This document shows, piece after piece, positions 30,109-37,706 of a DNA stretch of 64,000 nt. Within the stretch, counting starts at the first letter, position 1. Each line of letters starts with the position of its first letter. Source of the stretch: Campylobacter concisus (GTDB taxonomy: Bacteria > Campylobacterota > Campylobacteria > Campylobacterales > Campylobacteraceae); the NCBI RefSeq assembly GCF_003048405.1, contig NZ_PIQS01000001.1, positions 930,001-994,000 of the forward strand, written 5' to 3'. The notes under the pieces were generated by a model that was not told the DNA's origin, did no database searches, and saw only the letters and a list, made by a program, of their open reading frames with translations. The position numbers and the translations under genes are program-made.

Positions 30109-30968
30109 ATATCTAAGCCAAAATAGTGCTTGACTAAAAAGCCAATACCAAACGAAATGATCGCAACACCAAAAGTTATCACACACATCTCAATCACTCT
30201 TGGTAAAAATTTAAGCTCTTTTGCCACGCTTATGTAAAAGTTGTAAGTGATAATGGCAACAAAGGCAAAGAAAAACATCGACAAGACAGCGTAAACACCA
30301 CTTGAAAAGATGAAAAATGGAAGTATCAAAAACGCCGTTGTTATGATGTAAGAACCACCTGTGTAGAGCGAATAGGTAAGCGGTTTGATCTCGTCGCTTG
30401 GATTTTCTTTTGACTCAAGATATGCTGAGCCAGCCATGGAAAGTGCAGCTGCAATACCCATGATAAGGCCCGTCGCACCAACTGATTTTGTATTTGAAAA
30501 AGCTAGAGCGATGCCACTTAGCGTGCCAGTTAACTCAACTAATGCGTCATTCATACCAAGAACAATGCCGCCGGCATTTATGAGCTTTATGTCTTTTAGC
30601 ATAGAGATTAAATTGTTTTCATGATTTACTTCTTCTTCATAAATATCTTTAGCTTCAGGATACTCATCAACGATACCAAGATAAAATTGCTCTGCGTCTT
30701 CTTCACGTGACTCCATAAATTTTAAAGTAAAAGATGTACCAAAAATTTTAACAAGTATCGTGTAGAAAATGACTTTGAATAAATTTGCACTTCTGCTCTC
30801 ACCTGTTATCTTTTGGCAAAAAGCATAATGTCGTTTTTCCTCAGTGATTAATTTACGAAGTATTTTTTTATTTTCTTCATTTTTTTCACTAGCTTCGAGT
30901 AACGTATAGATAGCGGTATCATCTGCTTCATTTTGTAGCTGTTTTAAAGCACGTTTTTTATCTAGCAT
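30105..30968 (-). CDS. Ferritin-like/VIT1-CCC1 family membrane protein
   Basis: A 287-residue protein fusing an N-terminal ferritin-like helical domain (about 1-130) to a VIT1/CCC1-like membrane domain. The soluble part contains two EExxH-like iron sites, EEKRHY (about 43-48) and EEEVNHE (about 111-117). The membrane part begins with GGIVLGMNDALVELTGTLSGIA, the CCC1 signature, and has about five helices. Proteins of this plan (such as MbfA) export or store iron or manganese. The substrate here is inferred. Confidence 0.85.
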   Translation of the reverse strand: MLDKKRALKQLQNEADDTAIYTLLEASEKNEENKKILRKLITEEKRHYAFCQKITGESRSANLFKVIFYTILVKIFGTSFTLKFMESREEDAEQFYLGIVDEYPEAKDIYEEEVNHENNLISMLKDIKLINAGGIVLGMNDALVELTGTLSGIALAFSNTKSVGATGLIMGIAAALSMAGSAYLESKENPSDEIKPLTYSLYTGGSYIITTAFLILPFFIFSSGVYAVLSMFFFAFVAIITYNFYISVAKELKFLPRVIEMCVITFGVAIISFGIGFLVKHYFGLDI

Positions 30969-31023
30969 AAATTCCCCTTTTTAAATTTTGTAAGATTTTG
31001 GATTTTGAAGTGTAATATTAGTA

Positions 31024-31108
31024 TGGTGCGATCAGCGAGACTCGAACTCGCACACCTAGCGGCACTACCCCCTCAAGATAGCGTGTCTACCAATTCCACC
31101 ATGATCGC
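31024..31108 (-). tRNA. tRNA-Leu (anticodon GAG)
   Basis: On the minus strand this folds as a long-variable-arm tRNA: acceptor GCGATCA pairs with TGATCGC, followed by A and an encoded CCA. The D-loop contains GGTAGAC, the anticodon stem CTATC/GGTAG encloses the loop TTGAGGG (anticodon GAG, decoding CUC/CUU), the variable arm is long, and the T-arm has GTTCGAGTC. These features identify a class II leucine tRNA of 85 bases. Confidence 0.96.
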
Positions 31109-31115
31109 AAAAAGA

Positions 31116-31138
31116 GTAAAAGCCCCAAAAAGGGGCTA
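31116..31138 (-). terminator. Rho-independent terminator after atpE
   Basis: On the minus strand AGCCCC-TTTTT-GGGGCT is followed by TTTT. It lies 17 bases past the atpE stop and only 7 bases before the tRNA-Leu 5' end. Confidence 0.75.
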
Positions 31139-31154
31139 AATTTAAGCTTTACGC

Positions 31155-31457
31155 TTAGCCAAGCATTGGGTTTGCGTAAAGAACAATAAGTGTAATAACA
31201 AGTGCGTAGATAACTTGTGCTTCGATCATCGCAAGAGCGATAAACATTGTAGTCATAAGTTTGCTACCAACACCTGGGTTTCTAGCTGTTCCGCTAATTG
31301 TTGCAGCAGCTGTATTACCCATACCAATAGCACCACCAAGGGCTGCAAGGCCAAGACCAATACCACCAGCGATAACTGAATATGATCTAATCATCTCGCC
31401 ATCAGCGCCAAATGCAAATGCAGCAAGACCAAGAATTAAAAACACGATCTTTTTCAT
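31155..31457 (-). CDS. atpE: ATP synthase F0 c subunit
   Basis: A 100-residue proteolipid that forms the rotor ring. An N-terminal signal-like segment (MKKIVFLILGLAAFAFG) precedes two membrane helices: the glycine-rich GGIGLGLAALGGAIGMG and the second helix with the proton-carrying glutamate in ALAMIEAQVIYAL. The polar loop has ARNPG. The start follows AAAGGAG. It stands apart from the F1 genes at the left of the window, as is usual in Campylobacter. Confidence 0.96.
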   Translation of the reverse strand: MKKIVFLILGLAAFAFGADGEMIRSYSVIAGGIGLGLAALGGAIGMGNTAAATISGTARNPGVGSKLMTTMFIALAMIEAQVIYALVITLIVLYANPMLG

Positions 31458-31662
31458 CGTTGCTCCTTTAAAATTTTAAAGCTCTTTCGGATCTGTCCCC
31501 TACTTAAACTTTGTGAGCCGTAATATTACAAAAACAAAACTTTGTTTCAAATAAAAACACTAAAAATTTAAATTGCCCATAAAAAATTCTTGGCTTAGAA
31601 AAATAAAAGTTTTTTTATGTTATCTTTGAAAAAATTAATTTATTCTTAATCTCAGGTAATCA

Positions 31663-33009
31663 ATGATAAATGAAAAATTTTCAAAAATAGGCTTTGTTCT
31701 TGCTATGGCAGGATCGGCTGTTGGACTTGGTAATGCATGGAAATTTCCAACAATGGTAGGAAACAATGGTGGCTCAGCGTTTATAATTTTATATTTACTT
31801 CTCACGTTTGCTATCGCTTTTGTAGCGTTTTTAGCGGAGCTTAGCATTGGTAAGCTTGGTGAGAGTGACGTTGTAAGCTCCATTTATAAACTTGCTCCAA
31901 AACATAAAAAAATATGGTCCCTTTCAGGCTTTTTTATGATAGGAGCGATACTTATTGCTTCGTTTTATATGGTTGTCATTGGCTGGATATTAAAGTATAT
32001 TTATCTTGGCTTTTCGCCACTTTTGGCTGATACTAAAGAAGCAGCAGCGCAGTTTAATACGCTTTTATCAAATGATTTAAGTAGTGCTATTGTTTGTTTT
32101 AGCTTGGTTTTTTTAATGGTATTTTTTGCTGTTTCAAAAGGTGTGAAAAGTGGCATTGAAAAGCTAAATATCTGGATGATGCCGGGTCTTTTTATACTGC
32201 TTGTTTGTATACTTTTTTATGCAATTAGCATGGGTGATGGCTTTGTTAAGGCGGCTAAATTTTTATTTGTGCCAAATTTTAGTGCGATCACGCCAGATGT
32301 TGTTTTGCAAGCTCTTGGACTTGCGTTCTTCTCGCTATCTATGGGTGTCGGCGTCATACCGACATACGCTGCAAATTTACCGGAGCAGACAAATCTTATA
32401 AAATCAACGCTTTCTATCATCTTTATAAACATATTAATAGGCATTATAATGGGACTTGTGGTCTTTACATTTATATTTGCTTATGGAGCTGATAGTACGG
32501 CAAGTGGACCAGGGCTTATTTTCATCTCGCTTGTTACGCTTTTTGCAAAGCTTGGGATAGTTGGCAATATTATGGCCATCGCATTTTTTGTTTCACTTTT
32601 ATTTGCTGGTGTTACAAGTGCTGTTTCAATGATTGAACCATTTGCTTATTATTTGGTTAGAAAATTTGAAATTTCACGCAAAATGGCTCTTGTTTATATT
32701 GGAATTTTTGTCTATATTTTAGGCCTTTTTTGTATTTTTTCATATTATGCGCAGACGGCTAATATCTTTAGTATTTTTGGTAAGCCAGTCTTTGATGCAC
32801 TTGATTTTCTTACTTCAAATATAATGATGCCAATAGGTGCCATAATTTTTAGTTTTTTTGTTGGCTATAAACTTAAAAAAGAGAGCCTATATCTACTCTT
32901 TGGTGAATTTATGGGAAAAGTATTTTTTGAAATTTGGTACTTCACTCTAAGATACATCGTTCCAGTTGCAATTTGTGCCATCATGATCTATCAAATAGCA
33001 GGTAAATGA
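31663..33009 (+). CDS. Neurotransmitter:sodium symporter family transporter (copy 1)
   Basis: A 448-residue NSS (SNF) family transporter with about 11-12 hydrophobic helices. The helix 1 motif GFVLAMAGSAVGLGNAWKFP is the unwound sodium/substrate site typical of LeuT-like proteins, followed by NNGGSAF. These carry amino acids or related amines with sodium. It is the first of three homologous genes in tandem; its stop overlaps the ATG of copy 2 by 4 bases. The substrate cannot be read from sequence. Confidence 0.92.
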   Translation: MINEKFSKIGFVLAMAGSAVGLGNAWKFPTMVGNNGGSAFIILYLLLTFAIAFVAFLAELSIGKLGESDVVSSIYKLAPKHKKIWSLSGFFMIGAILIASFYMVVIGWILKYIYLGFSPLLADTKEAAAQFNTLLSNDLSSAIVCFSLVFLMVFFAVSKGVKSGIEKLNIWMMPGLFILLVCILFYAISMGDGFVKAAKFLFVPNFSAITPDVVLQALGLAFFSLSMGVGVIPTYAANLPEQTNLIKSTLSIIFINILIGIIMGLVVFTFIFAYGADSTASGPGLIFISLVTLFAKLGIVGNIMAIAFFVSLLFAGVTSAVSMIEPFAYYLVRKFEISRKMALVYIGIFVYILGLFCIFSYYAQTANIFSIFGKPVFDALDFLTSNIMMPIGAIIFSFFVGYKLKKESLYLLFGEFMGKVFFEIWYFTLRYIVPVAICAIMIYQIAGK

Positions 33010-34337
33010 TGGATAGATTTAGTAAAGTTGGTTTTGTTCTATCTATCATTGGAGCAGCTATTGGCCTTGGTAATGCGTGGAAATTTCCATATATGGTCGG
33101 TAGTAATGGTGGTTCAGCGTTTATACTTATATATCTATTTTTTGCTTTTGTCGTTGGGCTTAGCATATTTTTTGCCGAGATGGCGATGGGTAAAATTTCT
33201 CGTCTTGATACGGTTGGGGCATTTAAAAGTCTAGCTGCAAAGGGGGCAAATTCTTGGAAATTTGCTGGTGTTGTGATGGTGACAGGGTTATTCATCGCAT
33301 CTTTTTATACGCTCATTATCGGCTGGGTTTTAAAATACGTTATCTTAAGTCTTGGTGAGCTTCCAAAAGATATGGCAAGCTCAGAAGCGCTTTTTGTAAA
33401 TTTTACTTCAAAGGGCATAGAGGAGCAAATTTTATACTTTAGTATCGCTTTTTTTGCCTACTTTTTTATACTTACAAAAGGTATAAAAAGTGGAATAGAA
33501 CGTATAAATGTATATCTTATTCCAGCGCTTTTTATTTTGCTTTTGCTTATGCTTGGCTACTCTTTTGGCATGAATGGATTTGATGAGGCGGCTAAATTTT
33601 TACTTGTACCTGATTTTTCAAAGATAGATCAAAGCGCTATCTTAAATGCTCTTGGGTTAGCTTTTTTTACGATGTGTATTGGCATTGGCTGCATTTTAAC
33701 TTACTCATCAAGCCTAGGCAATGATACAAATTTATTTACTTCATCACTTTATGTAGTCTTTGCAAATATAATTATTAGTGTGATTATCGGACTTATAGTT
33801 TTTACATTCACCTATGAATTTGGCTCAGAGCCATCAAAGGGCGCAGGGTTAGCGTTTATCTCGCTTCCAACGCTTTTTGCAAAGCTTGGTTTGCTTGGAA
33901 ATTTCTTAGCTTTTGCATTTTTTACATCTTTATTTTTTGCTGGTATAACATCGGTTATTTCACTAGTTGAACCATTTATATTTTTCTTAAATAAAAGCTT
34001 GGGATTTAGTAGAAATAGATCAATTATTATTGTCGGCGCCGTAGTTTATCTTTTAGGGATTTTATGTGCATTAAGCGGCATTGGCGATTTTAAAGAAGCA
34101 CTTACATTTTTTGGCAAGAGCTTTTTTGATTTGCTTGATTATCTTAGCTCAAACATTATGCTCCCACTTGGTGGCATTATATTTGCCATTTTTGTTGGGT
34201 ACTTTATGAAATTTGAGCTTTTAAAAGAACTTTTCTTGCCTTATATGGGTGAGATTGTTTTTAAAATTTGGTATTTTTTAATAAGGTTTGTGGCACCAGT
34301 TCTAGTTTTTGTGGTGTTAGTAAGGGAGATTGCATAA
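33006..34337 (+). CDS. Neurotransmitter:sodium symporter family transporter (copy 2)
   Basis: A 443-residue NSS transporter with helix 1 motif GFVLSIIGAAIGLGNAWKFP. It differs from its neighbours in the core: GAAIG replaces GSAVG, and later core segments also differ (for example FFTMCIGIGCILTYSSSLG), so its substrate may be different. Topology and length are normal. Its TAA shares a base with the ATG of copy 3 (TAATG). Confidence 0.92.
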   Translation: MMDRFSKVGFVLSIIGAAIGLGNAWKFPYMVGSNGGSAFILIYLFFAFVVGLSIFFAEMAMGKISRLDTVGAFKSLAAKGANSWKFAGVVMVTGLFIASFYTLIIGWVLKYVILSLGELPKDMASSEALFVNFTSKGIEEQILYFSIAFFAYFFILTKGIKSGIERINVYLIPALFILLLLMLGYSFGMNGFDEAAKFLLVPDFSKIDQSAILNALGLAFFTMCIGIGCILTYSSSLGNDTNLFTSSLYVVFANIIISVIIGLIVFTFTYEFGSEPSKGAGLAFISLPTLFAKLGLLGNFLAFAFFTSLFFAGITSVISLVEPFIFFLNKSLGFSRNRSIIIVGAVVYLLGILCALSGIGDFKEALTFFGKSFFDLLDYLSSNIMLPLGGIIFAIFVGYFMKFELLKELFLPYMGEIVFKIWYFLIRFVAPVLVFVVLVREIA

Positions 34338-35677
34338 TGGCAAAAGAACAGTTTTCTAAAATAGGTTATGTTTTAGCAGTTGCAGGGTCAGCTGTTGGAC
34401 TTGGCAATGCGTGGAAATTTCCATATATGGTCGGTGAAAATGGCGGATCGGCATTTGTTATTTTATATCTTTTGATAACGTTTTTAGTTGGCATACCTAT
34501 CTTTATGGCAGAGCTAAGTATTGGCAAACTTAGTGAGAGCGATAGTGTAAATGCCTTTAGAAAGTTGGCGGATAAAAATAAAAATTTATGGCAACTAGTT
34601 GGAATTTTAGCTATGGTAACCGCAGCTATAATCTCATCTTATTATATTGTTATCATCGGCTGGGTCTTTAAGTATTTCACACTATCTTTTACCGGTCTTC
34701 CAAACGATATAGAAAGTTCAAAAGTAATATTTAACGAGCTTCTTACACATGGTCTTGGCGAGCAGACGCTTTATTTTGTTATAGCATTTGTAGCTTGCTT
34801 TTTTATCCTTTCAAAAGGTGTGAAAAGTGGTATTGAAAAGCTAAATGTTTGGATGATGCCAAGCCTATTTATCATGGTTTTAATCATGCTTATCTTTTCT
34901 ATGACGATGAATGGCTTTACAAAATCGGCTGAGTTTTTACTTGTTCCTGACTTTAGCAAAATTTCATTTAACTCGCTCTTGCTTGCTCTTGGGCTTGCTT
35001 TTTGGACACTATCTCTTGGTATGGCAGCGATCATTACATATTCAGCTAGCCTAAGCGATGATACAAATTTAGCCACTTCTACGCTAAGTATCGTTTTTAT
35101 AAACATCGTCTTAGCCATCATGATGGGTCTTGTTATCTTTACATTTATATTTGAATTTGGCGCAGAGCCGTCTCAAGGACCAGGACTTGTCTTTATCTCG
35201 CTTCCAACGCTCTTTGCAAAGCTTGGTGTGATAGGTCAAATTTTAGCTGTGGCATTTTTTGCTGCACTTATCTTTGCTGGCATTACTTCGGCTATCTCTA
35301 TCGTAGAGCCGTTTGTATTTTTCTTGATCAGAGAGTATGGCATTAGCAGGATAAAAGCTCTTAGCATAGTTGGAGCTGGTGTTTTTGTATTAGGATTTTT
35401 ATGTCTTTTATCAAATATAGAAAATGTTGGCGACAAATTTATGCTCTTTGGTAAAAATTTCTTTGATTTTCTTGACTTTACCGCTTCAAATGTTCTGCTT
35501 CCAATTAGTGGTATAGGTGGAGCGATATTTGTTGGATATTTTATGAAAAGAGAGGCACTTTATGTGCTATTTAGTCCATATATGAGTGACTTTGTATTTA
35601 GTGCGTGGTATTTTTTATTAAGATATGTGGCGCCAGTTTGCGTCTTTATCATCATGATAAATAAATTGTTTTTTTAA
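34337..35677 (+). CDS. Neurotransmitter:sodium symporter family transporter (copy 3)
   Basis: A 446-residue NSS transporter with helix 1 motif GYVLAVAGSAVGLGNAWKFP and about 11-12 helices. I place the start at ATG 34337 (MAKEQFSKIGYV), which overlaps the copy 2 stop in TAATG. A frame open from 34268 would add 23 residues inside copy 2 that align with nothing in the sister proteins. It precedes the TRAP genes by 9 bases. Confidence 0.93.
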   Translation: MAKEQFSKIGYVLAVAGSAVGLGNAWKFPYMVGENGGSAFVILYLLITFLVGIPIFMAELSIGKLSESDSVNAFRKLADKNKNLWQLVGILAMVTAAIISSYYIVIIGWVFKYFTLSFTGLPNDIESSKVIFNELLTHGLGEQTLYFVIAFVACFFILSKGVKSGIEKLNVWMMPSLFIMVLIMLIFSMTMNGFTKSAEFLLVPDFSKISFNSLLLALGLAFWTLSLGMAAIITYSASLSDDTNLATSTLSIVFINIVLAIMMGLVIFTFIFEFGAEPSQGPGLVFISLPTLFAKLGVIGQILAVAFFAALIFAGITSAISIVEPFVFFLIREYGISRIKALSIVGAGVFVLGFLCLLSNIENVGDKFMLFGKNFFDFLDFTASNVLLPISGIGGAIFVGYFMKREALYVLFSPYMSDFVFSAWYFLLRYVAPVCVFIIMINKLFF

Positions 35678-35686
35678 GGGTTGTTT

Positions 35687-36196
35687 ATGCAAAAAGTTGA
35701 GAAATTTTTTGATAAGGTTGGCGATATAGTCGGCTATATTTGCATGTTTGTTATGGCTTTGATGATAATAGACGTCTTTTTTAACGTTGTGGCAAGATAT
35801 TTTTTCTCTTATGGAAACGTTGCATTTCAGGAGCTTGAGTGGCATTTTTTTGCTGTGATATTTTTGCTTGGTATGAGCTATGCATTAAAAGAAGATGCAC
35901 ACGTTAGAGTTGATATATTTTATGCTAAATTTTCACCAAAGAACAAAGCTCTTGTAAATATGATAGGAACTGTTATTTTTGTAATTCCATTTGCACTTTT
36001 AGTTTCAAATTTATCGTTTGAATTTGTGAGTGATGCTTATACTTCAGCTGAAGCTAGTGCGGATCCAGGCGGTCTTACTCACAGATGGATCATAAAAGCA
36101 CTTATTCCTTTTTCTTTTTATCTACTTGTATTTTTTGCGATTGGCTTTTTTATAAGAAATTTTAATCTTTACAAAAAAGCTAAAAAGGGGGAATAA
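35687..36196 (+). CDS. TRAP transporter small permease (DctQ-type)
   Basis: A 169-residue four-helix membrane protein of the DctQ family, the small subunit of TRAP transporters (helices about 14-36, 48-66, 84-106, 130-155). FNVVARYFF, FQELEWHFFAVIFLLGMSYALKEDAHVRVDIFY are characteristic. ATG at 35687 is preferred because AAGGG lies 6 bases upstream; a TTG two codons earlier is possible. It overlaps the M subunit as TAATG. Confidence 0.92.
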   Translation: MQKVEKFFDKVGDIVGYICMFVMALMIIDVFFNVVARYFFSYGNVAFQELEWHFFAVIFLLGMSYALKEDAHVRVDIFYAKFSPKNKALVNMIGTVIFVIPFALLVSNLSFEFVSDAYTSAEASADPGGLTHRWIIKALIPFSFYLLVFFAIGFFIRNFNLYKKAKKGE

Positions 36197-37584
36197 TGGC
36201 TGGTTTGATAATGTTTATAGCTGCGCTTTTGATGCTAGGCATTGGCTTTCCAGTAGCCTTTACCTTTGGTGCGGTTTCTATGATATTTGGCATGATTGGT
36301 AGTATTGTTGAGAGTATTGGAGACGGAGATGGGCTACTTGGAAGTATCGAAGTTTTCAAAGATATGTTTAACTTCATGCCATATAGAATTTTCTCTATCA
36401 TGGAGAGTAGAATTTTTATAGCAGTTCCACTTTTTGTATTTATGGGCGTCGTGCTTCAAAAGTCAAAACTAGCTGAGAGGCTACTTGAGAGTATGGGTAT
36501 GCTTTTTGGAGAAATTCGCGGAGGCATTGCTATTAGCACTATCTTGGTTGGAGCACTTCTTGCAGCTTCAACTGGTGTTGTTGGTGCAAGTGTCGTTGCA
36601 ATGGGCGTTATAAGCTTACCTGTTATGTTAAAGTATAAATACGACCAAGCGCTAGGTTGTGGCACTATATGTGCCGCTGGTACGCTTGGACAGATCATTC
36701 CACCTTCTATCGTGCTAATTATCTTGGGTGATATATTTTCAGTGCCAGTTGGTGAGCTTTTTCATCAAGCCATCATCCCAGGACTCACGCTAGTAGCAGT
36801 TTATATCATTTATATTTTGATTGTTGCTTATTTGAAACCAGATACCGCACCAGTAGTAAAAGATGAGAGCGGTGTTAGTAAATTTAAGCAGATCATGAGA
36901 GCACTAATCGCTATCTTTCCGCCACTTTTACTGGTTATTTGCGTATTGGGTTCTATATTTGCAGGTATCGCTACACCAACTGAAAGTTCAGCTTTTGGCT
37001 GCGTCGGAGCCATTATTTTAGCTATTTTTTATAGGACATTTTCATTTTCTATGATAAAAGAGGCATTGGCTGAAAGCGTAAAAACCACAGCACTTGTCTT
37101 TGCCATACTTGTTGGTGCGACAGCCTTTTCTATGGTATTTAGTTACACTGGTGGCGATGAGATTGTTGAAAAATTTATGACAAATTTGCCAGGCGAGAAG
37201 TGGGGCTTTATCATTTTTAGTATGGTTGTCATCTTTGTACTTGGCTTTTTTATCGACTTTGTTGAAATTTCATACATTGTGCTTCCTATCTTGGTGCCAA
37301 TAGCCGCAAAGCTTGGTATAAATCCAATTTATCTAGCAATCTTAGTTGCTATGAATTTACAAACTTCATTTTTGACGCCGCCATTTGGTTTTAGCTTATT
37401 TTTCCTAAGGTCAGTCGCACCAGCTGAGATAAAAACGACTGCTATTTATAAAGGCGTTGTGCCTTATATTTTTATTCAGCTTGCTGTACTTGTATTTTTC
37501 TGCGTCTTTCTAATGGAATTAAAGCCAATGCTTGATGCGAGCCACGGCGGATTATTAAACTTCTTACTCTCACTTTTTAAATGA
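36196..37584 (+). CDS. TRAP transporter large permease (DctM-type)
   Basis: A 462-residue membrane protein of the DctM family with about 12 helices; it forms the sodium-coupled transport path of a TRAP system. LLAASTGVVGASVVAMGVISLP, CAAGTLGQIIPPSIVLII and FIDFVEISYIVLPILVP are family motifs. Normally a periplasmic DctP binding protein delivers substrate; no dctP gene lies beside it in this window. The substrate is unknown, most likely an organic acid. Confidence 0.93.
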   Translation: MAGLIMFIAALLMLGIGFPVAFTFGAVSMIFGMIGSIVESIGDGDGLLGSIEVFKDMFNFMPYRIFSIMESRIFIAVPLFVFMGVVLQKSKLAERLLESMGMLFGEIRGGIAISTILVGALLAASTGVVGASVVAMGVISLPVMLKYKYDQALGCGTICAAGTLGQIIPPSIVLIILGDIFSVPVGELFHQAIIPGLTLVAVYIIYILIVAYLKPDTAPVVKDESGVSKFKQIMRALIAIFPPLLLVICVLGSIFAGIATPTESSAFGCVGAIILAIFYRTFSFSMIKEALAESVKTTALVFAILVGATAFSMVFSYTGGDEIVEKFMTNLPGEKWGFIIFSMVVIFVLGFFIDFVEISYIVLPILVPIAAKLGINPIYLAILVAMNLQTSFLTPPFGFSLFFLRSVAPAEIKTTAIYKGVVPYIFIQLAVLVFFCVFLMELKPMLDASHGGLLNFLLSLFK

Positions 37585-37592
37585 TATAAAAG

Positions 37593-37616
37593 TTTTTGGT
37601 TGTAAAATACCAAAAA
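37593..37616. terminator. Small hairpin after the TRAP genes
   Basis: TTTTTGGT pairs with ACCAAAAA over an 8-base loop, 8 bases beyond the dctM-type stop. Weak stem (two GC pairs); it stands just ahead of a second, stronger hairpin. Confidence 0.35.
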
Positions 37617-37622
37617 ACAAGC

Positions 37623-37663
37623 AAAATGGCTAATTTGAGTTTCTAATCAATTTAGCCATTTTC
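37623..37663 (+). terminator. Probable terminator after the TRAP genes
   Basis: AAAATGGCTAA pairs with TTAGCCATTTT (11 bp) across an 18-base loop, ending in TTTT. It lies between the transporter operon and pycB and is the likeliest end of the NSS-TRAP transcript. Confidence 0.65.
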
Positions 37664-37706
37664 TATGAACTCTTTAAATAAATTTATAAAATTAATGAGG
37701 TGGGTG

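Noticed and set aside
34268..34336. N-terminal extension of NSS copy 3
   Set aside because: The extra 23 codons lie within copy 2 and do not match sister proteins; the TAATG start at 34337 is better.
37665..37706. Earlier ATG for the pycB gene
   Set aside because: It starts within 3 bases of a terminator-like hairpin and lacks a ribosome site; ATG 37707 has one.
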